64,000 nucleotides of DNA from Actinomycetes bacterium (GTDB taxonomy: Bacteria; Actinomycetota; Coriobacteriia; Anaerosomatales; Anaerosomataceae): assembly GCA_022839745.1 (NCBI GenBank), contig JALHJB010000001.1:62001-126000 (forward strand), read 5' to 3'. The notes beneath the pieces are model-generated. The model saw only the letters and a program-made list of their open reading frames with translations, did not search any database and had not been told where the DNA came from. Numbering within the stretch: position 1 is the first letter of the stretch; every line of letters begins with the position of its first letter. A program made the translations under genes and the position numbers. This document shows positions 25,535 to 34,901 of this stretch, piece by piece.

Positions 25535-26833
25535 GTGGGTAGGTCCGCGTTCGCTGGCGGGGTCCATCCGCCCGGATACAAGGAGAGCACGGCTGGCTCG
25601 GCGGTCCAGTGGGCGCCGGTGCCGTCGCGGCTTGTGGTGCCGCTGAGCCAGCATCTTGGCGCGCCGTGCGCCGCGTTGGTGCAGAAGGGGGACCGGGTCG
25701 AGCGGGGTCAGCTGATCGGCGACGTCGACGCGATGGTCTCGGCACCGATACACAGCCCCGTCGCGGGCGTGGTGACAGAGATCGGCACCACGCTCACCGC
25801 CGGCGGGCAGCGTGTGGCCGCGGTGATCATCGAGCCAGACGAAGTCCAAGACCTCGAGTCGTTCGTCGAGGTGCCTGATACCGGCGATGAGCGAGCGCGG
25901 ATCCGCGCTGCCGGCATCGTGGGCATGGGTGGTGCAACGTTCCCGAGCACGGTCAAGCTGTCTCCCCCCAAGGGGATGAAGATCGAGACGGTGATCCTGA
26001 ACGGGTGCGAGTGCGAGCCGTTCCTCACATGCGATCACCGGTTGATGCTCGAGGAGCCCGCTCGCGTGGTGGCCGGTGCCGAGAAGATCCGCGAGATGAT
26101 GGATGCGCGGCGCGCGGTCATCGCGCTCGAGGACAACAAGCCTGACGCCGCGGCCGCTCTGCGCGCTGCCGCAACGGGAGCGGTCGAGGTGGTGGAGCTG
26201 CCCACCAGGTACCCACAGGGCGCCGAGAAGCAGCTGATTTACGCGCTGCTCAAGAAGGAGGTTCCGCACGGCAAGCTGCCTGCGAGCACCGGCGCCCTCG
26301 TTCACAACGTCGCAACCGCTGTGGCGATGGTCGACGCGCTCGAGAAGGGGAAGCCCCTGACCGAGCGCATCGTCACTGTCACCGGCTCGGTTGCGCGCCC
26401 GGGCAACTATCGCGTGCTCATCGGCACGCTCGTGAGCGATCTGATCGAGTACGCTGGCGGGCTTGTCGGCGACGTGGAGCGGGTCATCTCCGGTGGACCG
26501 ATGACCGGGATGGCGCTCGGCAGTCTCGACGTACCGATCGCCAAGGGTTCGTCGGGCATCGTAGCGCTGCCCAAGGGCGTGGCCGCTCCGGCGATCTCCG
26601 ACGACCAGCCGTGCATCCGTTGTGGCCGCTGCCCCGACTCCTGCCCGATGGGGCTCGAGCCCTATATGCTCGCCACGTTCTCCGGAAAGCGGATGTGGGA
26701 CGCGGCTGCCGAGCGTCACGTGCTCGACTGCATCGAGTGCGGCGTCTGCTCGTATGTCTGCCCCACGAACCGGCCGCTGCTGCAGCTCATCCGGGTGGGC
26801 AAATCGGCCGCGATGTCCAAGGGGGTGAAGTGA
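25535..26833 (+). CDS. rnfC: Rnf complex subunit RnfC
   Basis: 432-residue NADH-side subunit of the ion-translocating ferredoxin:NAD oxidoreductase. Residues 1-90 carry the GGVHPPGYKEST motif and an RnfC barrel-sandwich domain (VSAPIHSPVAGVVTEIG). The central part binds FMN/NADH (GIVGMGGATFPS). The C-terminal part holds two [4Fe-4S] motifs, CIRCGRCPDSCPMGLEP and CIECGVCSYVCPTNRP. GTG 25535 is preferred over GTG 25529 because the GGGGAGG site then has normal spacing. Its stop overlaps the rnfD start (TGATG). First gene of a complete CDGEAB operon. Confidence 0.95.
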   Translation: MGRSAFAGGVHPPGYKESTAGSAVQWAPVPSRLVVPLSQHLGAPCAALVQKGDRVERGQLIGDVDAMVSAPIHSPVAGVVTEIGTTLTAGGQRVAAVIIEPDEVQDLESFVEVPDTGDERARIRAAGIVGMGGATFPSTVKLSPPKGMKIETVILNGCECEPFLTCDHRLMLEEPARVVAGAEKIREMMDARRAVIALEDNKPDAAAALRAAATGAVEVVELPTRYPQGAEKQLIYALLKKEVPHGKLPASTGALVHNVATAVAMVDALEKGKPLTERIVTVTGSVARPGNYRVLIGTLVSDLIEYAGGLVGDVERVISGGPMTGMALGSLDVPIAKGSSGIVALPKGVAAPAISDDQPCIRCGRCPDSCPMGLEPYMLATFSGKRMWDAAAERHVLDCIECGVCSYVCPTNRPLLQLIRVGKSAAMSKGVK

Positions 26834-27846
26834 TGAGCGAGGAGACCACCGCACCAGCGCGCACTGTCGGGTCTTCGCCGCACATCTCATCGAAGGCCAC
26901 CTGCACGGGCATCATGCTCTGGGTCGTGGCCGCGCTCGCACCCTCGGCCATCTGGGCGGTTGCCACGATGGGCATGGTGGCCGTGCAGCTGTTCGCGGTC
27001 TCGATCGTCGCGGCGCTCGGCACGGAGTGGGCGTGGAACGCGATCGCACGCAAGCCGCAGACGCTTCGCGACGGAAGCGCGCTCGTGACGGGCGTGCTGC
27101 TGGCGATGAGCCTCCCGCCGCGCACGCCGTGGTGGATGGTCGCTATCGGCGCCTTCATCGCGATCGCGCTCGGCAAGCTCATCTTCGGCGGACTCGGCCA
27201 TAACCTGTTCAATCCCGCGCTGGTGGGCCGTGCTTTCGTGACGCTCTCATGGGGCGGCGTGCTCGCTGGCGTGCAGAACCGTGGATGGTTCGCCACGCTG
27301 GCCGACTTCTCCGCCGAAGGGTTCGACACGATCTCCGGCGCCACGCGCCTGGGGATCGCGGCGTCCGACCGTGCCGCGTCCGGCGCATACGGGTTCGATC
27401 TTGCCGCGCAGTACCAGCCACTGCTTCTCAAGAACCTGGAGGGATCGCTCGGCGAGGTATCGGCCGCCCTGCTGATCCTGGGCGGACTGGTGCTCATCAT
27501 CAAAGGCATCATCGACTGGCGCATCCCGGCGGGATACATCGGCACGATGGGCCTGGTGTCGTGGGCGTTCGGCTCCGATCCGATCTTCCACGTCCTCGCC
27601 GGCGGTGTGTTGCTCGGGGCCTTCTTCATGGCCACCGACTACGTCTCTTCGCCGATGTCGAAGAAGGGCCGGCTGGTGTATGGCATCGGATGCGGCCTGT
27701 TCAACGCACTCGGCAGGTTCGTGGGGCCGATGCCGGAGTCGACGACGTTCGCGATCCTGTTCATGAACGGCCTTGCGCCTTTGATCGACAGGATGACGAG
27801 GCCGCGAGTGTTCGGGGTGGTGAAGACCGATGAAGAACGCGCTTAG
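26833..27846 (+). CDS. rnfD: Rnf complex subunit RnfD
   Basis: 337-residue integral membrane subunit with about eight to nine helices. The covalent-flavin motif DTISGATRLG (Thr of SGAT) is present, as is the conserved NLFNPALVGRAFVTLSW. It forms part of the ion-conducting path. The start overlaps rnfC by one base and the end overlaps rnfG by 17 bp. A helix-rich insert around LIKGIIDWRIPAGYIGTMGL matches the family. The first 20 residues (MSEETTAPARTVGSS) are a soluble lead. Confidence 0.94.
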   Translation: MSEETTAPARTVGSSPHISSKATCTGIMLWVVAALAPSAIWAVATMGMVAVQLFAVSIVAALGTEWAWNAIARKPQTLRDGSALVTGVLLAMSLPPRTPWWMVAIGAFIAIALGKLIFGGLGHNLFNPALVGRAFVTLSWGGVLAGVQNRGWFATLADFSAEGFDTISGATRLGIAASDRAASGAYGFDLAAQYQPLLLKNLEGSLGEVSAALLILGGLVLIIKGIIDWRIPAGYIGTMGLVSWAFGSDPIFHVLAGGVLLGAFFMATDYVSSPMSKKGRLVYGIGCGLFNALGRFVGPMPESTTFAILFMNGLAPLIDRMTRPRVFGVVKTDEERA

Positions 27847-28417
27847 GTTGGTTGTACCGGTACTGGTCACGTGCATCGTCGCCGCGGCCGGACTTGCCGT
27901 CACGTACAAGGTCACTGAACCCAAGATCGCCGAGCAGGACAGGCTCGCGGAGGAGCGGTCGCTGCAGGCGGTCCTGCCGGACGCGACGTTCACGTGTCTT
28001 GAGAGCTCGCGCATCCAGGACGATATCGACGCCGCCGCGGGTCCGGTCGATGTGCTGGACACGTTCCACGCAGCCATCGACGGCAAGCACGCAGGATGGG
28101 CCGTGAAGGTCGCATCGCGCGGGTACGGCGGCCCGATGGTGGTGGTTATCGGTTTGGATACATCCGGTTCAGTATCCGGCGTTACCATCCTCTCGCACAA
28201 CGAGACTCCGGGTCTTGGCACGAAGGTGATCACCGATGAATGGTTCCTCGAGCAGTTCCCTACGCTCGAGGCCGGATTCACCGACGCTGACGTCCGAAAT
28301 CTCGATGCGATCAGCGGCACGACCAAGTCATCCAACGGCGTCCGCAACGGTGTTGCCGCCGCCGGGCGTGTGTACACAGAGGTCCTGAGCGGGCTGGGAG
28401 AGGGGGGTTTCGAATGA
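27830..28417 (+). CDS. rnfG: Rnf complex subunit RnfG
   Basis: 195 residues: one N-terminal membrane anchor (LVVPVLVTCIVAAAGLAVTY) and an external FMN-binding domain. The covalent FMN site is DAISGTTKSSNGVRNGV near residue 160, with the Thr of SGTTKSS as flavin acceptor. HNETPGLGTKV is the second family signature. Starts inside the rnfD 3' end and ends in an ATGA overlap with rnfE. Transfers electrons within the complex on the outer face of the membrane. Confidence 0.94.
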   Translation: MKNALRLVVPVLVTCIVAAAGLAVTYKVTEPKIAEQDRLAEERSLQAVLPDATFTCLESSRIQDDIDAAAGPVDVLDTFHAAIDGKHAGWAVKVASRGYGGPMVVVIGLDTSGSVSGVTILSHNETPGLGTKVITDEWFLEQFPTLEAGFTDADVRNLDAISGTTKSSNGVRNGVAAAGRVYTEVLSGLGEGGFE

Positions 28418-29052
28418 GCGAATGGTTCCGCGTGTTCAAGCAGGGGCTGAGTATCGAGAACCCTCTCACCGTTCTGATGATCGGACTGTGCGCCACGCTC
28501 GCCGTATCCACGCAGTTCCAGAACGCGTTGTTCATGGGACTGGCCGTCATCTTCGTGCTGACCATGAGCAACGTCCTGATCTCGCTCTTCCGCAAGGCGA
28601 TCCCCAGCGAGGTGCGCATCCCGATCTTCATCGTGATCATCGCCGCGTTCGTGACGATCGTCGACCTGGTGATGAAGGCGTTCGTGCCGGGCGTGTATGC
28701 GGTGCTCGGCATATGGATACCGCTGATCGTGGTCAACTGCATCATCCTTGGACGCGCCGAGGCGTTCGCGTACGTCAATGGGGTGGGCCTTTCGATAGCG
28801 GACGGCCTCGGAATGGGTATCGGCTACTCCACCGTGATCGTGTTGCTGGCCTTCGTGCGTGAGCTGTTCGGCACGGGTCATATCGTGTGGTTCGAGGGAA
28901 CACTGATCTCCCTCCCGTCCGGGTATGCCCCGCCGAGCCTGCTCCTTCTGTTCCCCGGAGCATTCCTGGTGTTCGCGTTCATGATCGTGGGCGCTCGATG
29001 GATCAATGAGCGGTTCGAGGCACGGAAGGAGGCGGCGGCATGTCGTCCGTAA
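28414..29052 (+). CDS. rnfE: Rnf complex subunit RnfE
   Basis: 212-residue membrane subunit with about six helices. The family stretch NPLTVLMIGLCATLAVSTQ and the core LGIWIPLIVVNCIILGRAEAFA are both clear; the membrane cysteines (in CATLAV and NCIILG) are those thought to bind an Fe-S centre between RnfA and RnfE. The RnfA and RnfE halves are homologous and pack as an antiparallel pair. Coupled to rnfG (ATGA) and overlapping rnfA by 13 bp. Confidence 0.94.
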   Translation: MSEWFRVFKQGLSIENPLTVLMIGLCATLAVSTQFQNALFMGLAVIFVLTMSNVLISLFRKAIPSEVRIPIFIVIIAAFVTIVDLVMKAFVPGVYAVLGIWIPLIVVNCIILGRAEAFAYVNGVGLSIADGLGMGIGYSTVIVLLAFVRELFGTGHIVWFEGTLISLPSGYAPPSLLLLFPGAFLVFAFMIVGARWINERFEARKEAAACRP

Positions 29053-29675
29053 GCCAGTTGGCGCTGCTCTTCGTCGGTGCCGCGCTCATCAACAACATCC
29101 TGCTGACGCGCTTCATCGGCCTGTGTCCGTTCTTCGGTGTCTCGAGCAACATGGAGACGTCCATCGGCATGAGCCTCTCCGTCATCTTCGTCATGGTCAT
29201 GTCCTCGACCGCCACATGGGTCGTCTGGGAGTTCGTGCTCGCGCCGCTCGGTGTTGGCGAGTTCCTGTACATCCCCGCGTTCATCCTCATCATCGCGTCG
29301 CTGGTGCAGTTCGTTGAGATGTATCTGCGCAAGGCGAGCCCGGTGCTGTATCGCGCCATGGGCATCTATCTGCCGCTCATCACCACGAACTGTGCGGTGC
29401 TGGCGACGGCGACGGAAGCTGCTAAGCCGGGGTTCTTCAAGATGAACCTGGCGATCACGAACAGTGCGGGCGCTCTCTCGCTCGGCGAGGCGCTGGTCTA
29501 CACGCTCGGCGTGTCGGTCGGCTTCGGGTTCGCACTGGTCACGTTCGCCGCGTTGCGTGAACGCCTCGAGCTGGCGCCGGTGTCACGTCTTATGAAGGGC
29601 GCCCCCATCGCGTTCATCACCGCCGGTCTGCTGTCTCTCGCGTATGTCGGTATGTCCGGCTGGTTCGGTCTGTGA
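29040..29675 (+). CDS. rnfA: Rnf complex subunit RnfA
   Basis: 211-residue membrane subunit paralogous to RnfE, about six helices. NNILLTRFIGLCPFFGVSSNMETSIGMS is split over the first loop, and the core MGIYLPLITTNCAVLATA carries the second conserved membrane cysteine. The length is slightly over the usual 190-195 because of the N-terminal MSSVSQLALLF. Overlaps rnfE; rnfB follows after 9 bp. Part of the Na+ or H+ path; the coupling ion cannot be told from sequence. Confidence 0.94.
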   Translation: MSSVSQLALLFVGAALINNILLTRFIGLCPFFGVSSNMETSIGMSLSVIFVMVMSSTATWVVWEFVLAPLGVGEFLYIPAFILIIASLVQFVEMYLRKASPVLYRAMGIYLPLITTNCAVLATATEAAKPGFFKMNLAITNSAGALSLGEALVYTLGVSVGFGFALVTFAALRERLELAPVSRLMKGAPIAFITAGLLSLAYVGMSGWFGL

Positions 29676-29684
29676 GGTAACCAC

Positions 29685-30590
29685 GTGGACTTGATGCTCA
29701 TACTCAAAGCGGTCGGCGCTCTCGCTGTGATAGGCGTGGCGACATCGGCCGTGCTTGCTGTCGCCGCCAAGCGCTTCTACGTCGAGGTCGATCCTCGTAT
29801 CGAGGCTGTGCTGGCAGCCCTGCCCGGATCGAACTGCGGCGCGTGCGGCAACCCTTCGTGCTTCATGTCGGCCGAGAGGATGGTCGCAGGCGACCTCGCT
29901 CCGAACGCCTGCGTGGCAGGCGGGCAGACGGTGGCCGACGCGGTCGCTCTCATTCTCGGCGCTGACGCGTGTGAGGCGGTCGCGGTCGTCTCGGCGCGTC
30001 ACTGCGGTGGAGGCGATCGCGCGGTGAGGGCGTACGAGTACGCCGGCGTGCGCTCATGCGCCGCGGCGGCCCGGCTCGCCGGCGGTCCGCTGCTGTGTTC
30101 CGCCGGCTGCATCGGCTTCGGCGATTGTGTTCGGGCGTGCCCGTTCGATGCCATGCATCTCAACGAGCGTGGCCTGCCCGTTGTCGACCTGGAGAAATGC
30201 ACGGGCTGCGGCGTGTGTGTGAAGGAGTGCCCGCGCGGTCAGATCTCGCTCCTGGAGCTGGTGCCCGAGATGGCCCCTGTAGTGGTGCGATGCAACGCGC
30301 GCGACAAGGTGAAGGCGCGCAAGCAGGGCTGCTCGGCCTGTTGTATCGCGTGCAAGAAGTGCGAACGCGCATGCCCGAGTGACGCGATCCATGTGATCGA
30401 CATGCTCGCCGTGGTGGACTACGACAAGTGCACCGGTTGTGGCGCGTGCGTGGAGGTCTGTCCCCAGAACTGCATCGACTTGTTCGGCCGCGGCGGAGAC
30501 GCGGTCGCGCTTGACGGGGTCGGTCACGGAACCGGGGACACAGCAGCTCAGGAAACGGACGTTGCCGGGGTCGCCGGGGCGGGTGCCTGA
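29685..30590 (+). CDS. rnfB: Rnf complex subunit RnfB
   Basis: 301-residue ferredoxin-side subunit. An N-terminal membrane helix (LILKAVGALAVIGVATSAVLAV) precedes the ancestral cluster motif with C51, C54, C59 and C76 (SNCGACGNPSC). Then come ferredoxin-type motifs, including CIGFGDCVRACP, CTGCGVCVKECP, CIACKKCERACP and CTGCGACVEVCP. It takes electrons from reduced ferredoxin. The last about 35 residues are acidic/Ala-rich. GTG start with GAGGT upstream. The 58-residue ferredoxin at 18543 is a candidate donor. Confidence 0.95.
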   Translation: MDLMLILKAVGALAVIGVATSAVLAVAAKRFYVEVDPRIEAVLAALPGSNCGACGNPSCFMSAERMVAGDLAPNACVAGGQTVADAVALILGADACEAVAVVSARHCGGGDRAVRAYEYAGVRSCAAAARLAGGPLLCSAGCIGFGDCVRACPFDAMHLNERGLPVVDLEKCTGCGVCVKECPRGQISLLELVPEMAPVVVRCNARDKVKARKQGCSACCIACKKCERACPSDAIHVIDMLAVVDYDKCTGCGACVEVCPQNCIDLFGRGGDAVALDGVGHGTGDTAAQETDVAGVAGAGA

Positions 30591-30592
30591 CG

Positions 30593-30955
30593 ATGACTCG
30601 TGGCGACCGCCTGCTGATCGCTGCGCTCGCGTGCCTGGCGCTTGTCGCCTGGCCGCTTGCATCCGCGGTCGCGGGCGGTCGTGCCGGGCAGGTCGTCATG
30701 AGTACCGCCGAGGGGGAGACCGTGGTGCCTCTGTCTGTGGACGCCACGTATGAGGTCCAGGGCACTGCAGGTATTGTGACGGTCGAGGTCCACGACGGCA
30801 CCGTCCGCGTGGTGAGGTCGGACTGTCCCGACCACACGTGCGTGAGGACGGGCGCCGTTTCGACCGCGGGCTCCGTTATCGCGTGCGTCCCCAACGGTGT
30901 GGTGCTGCGGGTGGGGGGTGAGGGCGGCGATGGGCTCGACGCTCGCATCCGCTAG
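30593..30955 (+). CDS. NusG domain II-containing membrane protein
   Basis: 120 residues: an N-terminal membrane helix or signal (LLIAALACLALVAWPLASAV) and one NusG-II/DUF1312 domain containing VRVVRSDCPDHTCVRTGAV and VIACVPNGVVLRV. The CPDxxC pair and the later Cys could bind a metal or redox group. In many anaerobes this gene sits next to Rnf genes and a Gx-type transporter, as here, two bases after rnfB. Its role there, perhaps a periplasmic assembly or redox factor for flavin-linked Rnf proteins, is unproved. Confidence 0.85.
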   Translation: MTRGDRLLIAALACLALVAWPLASAVAGGRAGQVVMSTAEGETVVPLSVDATYEVQGTAGIVTVEVHDGTVRVVRSDCPDHTCVRTGAVSTAGSVIACVPNGVVLRVGGEGGDGLDARIR

Positions 30956-30962
30956 GCGGGGC

Positions 30963-31469
30963 GTGTCCGTTGGCATGTCCCGCGAGTTGACGGTGACAGC
31001 CGGTCTGCTTGCCGTCGCCTGTGTGCTTGGGCTGCTCGAAGCCGCGCTTCCCGGGATCCCGTTCGCGCCGTGGTTGCGGCTTGGCTTCGCCAATATCGCC
31101 GTGGTGGTCGCGCTCGCGGTCTCAGGTGGCAGGATGGCTCTGGCCGTGAGTCTTGGCCGTGTCGTGATCGTCGGCGTCGCCGCCGGCACGCTCGGCTCGC
31201 CGGTCTTCGTGATCGGTGGCGCGGGTGCGCTCGCGTCGCTTGCTGTGATGTGGGCCCTCTCCCGTGTTGGTGACGCATTTTCGCCGGTCGGCTGGTCCGC
31301 CGCCGGTGCGGCCGCGCACATGCTTGCGCAGTTCCTTGCGGCTTCGGCTGTCCTGGGGTCGTGGGGCATCCTCACGCTCGCACCTGTCTCGATGCTTCTT
31401 GCGCTGCCACTCGGCGCACTCACGGGCGCCCTCGCCCGCACCATCGTCTCCCGTCTCCGGATCTGCTGA
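30963..31469 (+). CDS. Gx transporter family (heptaprenyl diphosphate synthase component I-like) membrane protein
   Basis: 168-residue hydrophobic protein with about five helices. The sequence LLEAALPGIPFAPWLRLGFANIAVVVAL is typical of the Gx transporter family, often annotated as 'heptaprenyl diphosphate synthase component I'. It resembles S-components of ECF-type vitamin transporters; the substrate is unknown. GTG 30963 with GGCGGGG upstream is chosen; ATG 30975 is the alternative. It follows the NusG-II protein closely, so the pair likely belongs to the Rnf transcription unit. Confidence 0.8.
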   Translation: MSVGMSRELTVTAGLLAVACVLGLLEAALPGIPFAPWLRLGFANIAVVVALAVSGGRMALAVSLGRVVIVGVAAGTLGSPVFVIGGAGALASLAVMWALSRVGDAFSPVGWSAAGAAAHMLAQFLAASAVLGSWGILTLAPVSMLLALPLGALTGALARTIVSRLRIC

Positions 31470-31491
31470 TCACGACGGGAGAGGGGGCGCT

Positions 31492-32154
31492 GTGGCGCCA
31501 CGATTGCTGGTCGAGGGTCCACGAACGCGTGGCCTGGTGTTGTGCGGCCAGGCCGAGGCGGTCTCCGATGAGGAGCTGGTAGCGCTGGTGCTGGGCTGCC
31601 GCGAGGAGTCGGTCGCACGGGGGGTGCTTGCCGATCATCCGCTGCCCGACGGCCTGTGGCGTGCGAGCGCCGAGGACCTGTGCGCGCATCCAGGAGTCGG
31701 CCCGGCTGCCGCGGCACGCTTCCTGGGTTCGCTCGAGCTCAGCCGTCGTGCGGCAGCGCGGGCACCGCTGTCGCGGCCGACCATCATGCGACCGGAAGAC
31801 GTGGTGCGGCTCTGCGGGCCGCAACTGCGCGGTTCGGACCGCGAGCACTTCTGGGCGCTCGCGCTCAACACGAAGAACCAGCTGCTGCGGACCATCGAGG
31901 TCTCCGTGGGCAGCCTGAACGCGTCGATCGTGCACCCCCGCGAACTGTTCAAGCAGTGCGTGAAGGTCTCGGCAGCATCGGTGGTGGTGATGCACAACCA
32001 TCCGAGCGGCGATCCCACGCCATCGGGCGCTGACATCCAGCTCACGCGGCGCCTGGTGAAGGCGGGCGACGTGCTGGGCATCGAGGTGCTCGACCATGTC
32101 GTGATCGGGGACGGCGGCGCCCATGCGAGCCTCCGTGACCTTGGTCTGATGTGA
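31492..32154 (+). CDS. radC: RadC family JAMM-domain protein
   Basis: 220 residues. The N-terminal UPF0758 helical region has the helix-hairpin-helix-like HPGVGPAAAARFLGSLEL, and the C-terminal MPN+/JAMM domain carries the metal motif HNHPSGDPTPSGAD (H, H, and D ligands). The historical link to DNA repair is doubtful; the family is thought to be a metal-dependent hydrolase with a role near replication or competence. GTG 31492 is chosen because GAGAGGGGG lies upstream and the family N-terminus starts there; the frame is open well upstream over the preceding gene but without similarity. Confidence 0.9.
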   Translation: MAPRLLVEGPRTRGLVLCGQAEAVSDEELVALVLGCREESVARGVLADHPLPDGLWRASAEDLCAHPGVGPAAAARFLGSLELSRRAAARAPLSRPTIMRPEDVVRLCGPQLRGSDREHFWALALNTKNQLLRTIEVSVGSLNASIVHPRELFKQCVKVSAASVVVMHNHPSGDPTPSGADIQLTRRLVKAGDVLGIEVLDHVVIGDGGAHASLRDLGLM

Positions 32155-32435
32155 GGCCGGGGGATCCGGAGGCGATTCCGCTTATGCGAGCCGCGCATCC
32201 GTGGCGCCTGTAGCGTCGCCGGAGGGGCCGCATGTAGGCGCTCGGGTGGGCCGTACACCGTCTCCGACCTGCGCGGTTATCGAACCGCAACCTCCCAAGA
32301 CGGTGTCGAGACAGGTCATGTCTGGTACACTCTGCCGGGATATGCGGTTGTGCCGTGTGTCTATCCGAGCACGCACAGACCTCTACGGCCGGTCGTTCAC
32401 ATGAATAGACCGGTCATTGCGAGAGGAGCAGCGAC

Positions 32436-33476
<1,041 letters not shown>

Positions 33477-33491
33477 AGGCGGAGGCCGCTC

Positions 33492-34349
33492 ATGCGTATC
33501 GGGCAGTCGGAGCCGAGACAGTCGCGACCAACACTGCTCATCATCCTTGTGGTGCTTTCGCTCGTCATGCTCACGGTCTACTTCCGTGAGGGCGATGACG
33601 GGGTGCTTCATGGCGCCCGGCGAGTGACGCTGGAGGTCACCGCGCCACTCGCGCGCGCAGGCACCGCGATCACCTCGCCGATTCGCTCGATCGGCTCGTT
33701 CTTCGAGGGCCTCGGCGCCTCGCGCGAGCGTGTGCAGGCGCTCGAGGAGCAGAACGCCGAGCTTCGCACGCGTCTTGCGGAACTCGAGGAGGCACGGCAG
33801 GAGAACGAACGCTTGCGCGCCCTTGTCGACTTTGCCGAGGAGCGGAAGTTCGCGAAGCTCGGTGCCGAGGTCATCCGACGTCCGATCAGCATCTGGGAAG
33901 GCGTCATCCTCATCGATCGCGGATCCAACGACGGTATCGAACCCGGCATGCCGGTGATCGCGGCGCAGGGACTCGTGGGGCAGATCGCCGAGGTGTCAGC
34001 GCACTCCTCGTCGGTGAGGCTCGTGACCGATCAGTTGAGCGGCGTCGCGGCGATCGTGCAGTCGTCACGCACCCCCGGAGTGGTGCGTGGCTCGGTGGAT
34101 GGATCGTTGTCGCTTGATTTCGTCGATCGGACGTATCTTCCGGTGGAAGGCGATGTCGTGATCACAAGCGGCATCGGAGGTGTGTATCCGAGCGGCATCG
34201 TGATAGGCGATGTGGTGGCGGTGGACGACCGCCACGGCGAGTTGTACCCGCGGATCCGCGTGGCATCGCGCGTCCCGATCAGCTCGATCGAGGAGGTCTT
34301 CGTGCTCGTGGGCTCGGTGGTCGAAACGGATGCGGGTGAGATCGAATGA
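33492..34349 (+). CDS. mreC: Rod-shape-determining protein MreC
   Basis: 285 residues. One membrane helix (TLLIILVVLSLVMLTVYF, about 15-33), a coiled coil (about 75-108, EEQNAELRTRLAELEEARQ) and the external beta-barrel domain with GLVGQIAEVSAHSSSVRLVTD and YPSGIVIGDV. It links MreB to the peptidoglycan-synthesis enzymes. ATG start with GGAGGC upstream, 15 bp after mreB; its stop overlaps mreD by an ATGA junction. Confidence 0.95.
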   Translation: MRIGQSEPRQSRPTLLIILVVLSLVMLTVYFREGDDGVLHGARRVTLEVTAPLARAGTAITSPIRSIGSFFEGLGASRERVQALEEQNAELRTRLAELEEARQENERLRALVDFAEERKFAKLGAEVIRRPISIWEGVILIDRGSNDGIEPGMPVIAAQGLVGQIAEVSAHSSSVRLVTDQLSGVAAIVQSSRTPGVVRGSVDGSLSLDFVDRTYLPVEGDVVITSGIGGVYPSGIVIGDVVAVDDRHGELYPRIRVASRVPISSIEEVFVLVGSVVETDAGEIE

Positions 34350-34861
34350 CGCGATGGGGAACGACAGCAGGGGCGCTCCTCGGCGCGTTCGTGCTCCAGG
34401 TGATGATAGCCCCGCACATCTCGCTCTTCGGGGTGACACCCAACCTGCTGCTGCTGGTGGTCATCACGTTGGCGTTCGTCGAGGGGTCCCCGGCGGGCGC
34501 GACTGCGGGATTCATCGCCGGGCTGCTGATGGACCTGTTGTCGTCAGGCCCGATCGGCGCGTGGGCGCTTGTCATGTCGGTCACCGGGTACCTGAGCGGT
34601 TCGCTCAGGCAGAACCTGTTCGCCGAAGGCTGGCTGGCCCCGGTCACGGTGGGCGTCGTGGCGGCGCTCGTGGCCGACTTCGCCTACCTGGTGGTGGTCA
34701 CCGTTATCGGAGTGGGGCCGACGGCGTTCTGGCAGGCGCTCGGCAGGCTTGTGCTGCCCCGCGCGCTGTACAATGCGGTCCTGGTGATGCTCGTCTACCC
34801 ATGGCTGGCGCGATTCTTGCGAACCGACCGTTCGATCAAGTCATTCGGTCGCCTCGCCTGA
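34346..34861 (+). CDS. mreD: Rod-shape-determining protein MreD
   Basis: 171-residue integral membrane protein with about five helices; the central EGSPAGATAGFIAGLLMDLLSSGPIGAWAL is family-typical when read in parts (EGSPAGATAGF, then GLLMDLLSSGPIG). Scaffold of the elongasome between MreC and PBP2. Coupled to mreC by ATGA; PBP2 begins 40 bp later. Confidence 0.92.
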   Translation: MTRWGTTAGALLGAFVLQVMIAPHISLFGVTPNLLLLVVITLAFVEGSPAGATAGFIAGLLMDLLSSGPIGAWALVMSVTGYLSGSLRQNLFAEGWLAPVTVGVVAALVADFAYLVVVTVIGVGPTAFWQALGRLVLPRALYNAVLVMLVYPWLARFLRTDRSIKSFGRLA

Positions 34862-34901
34862 GTCGACCGCCCGTCCGGCCCGTCTGGAGTCTCACGCCTC
34901 T

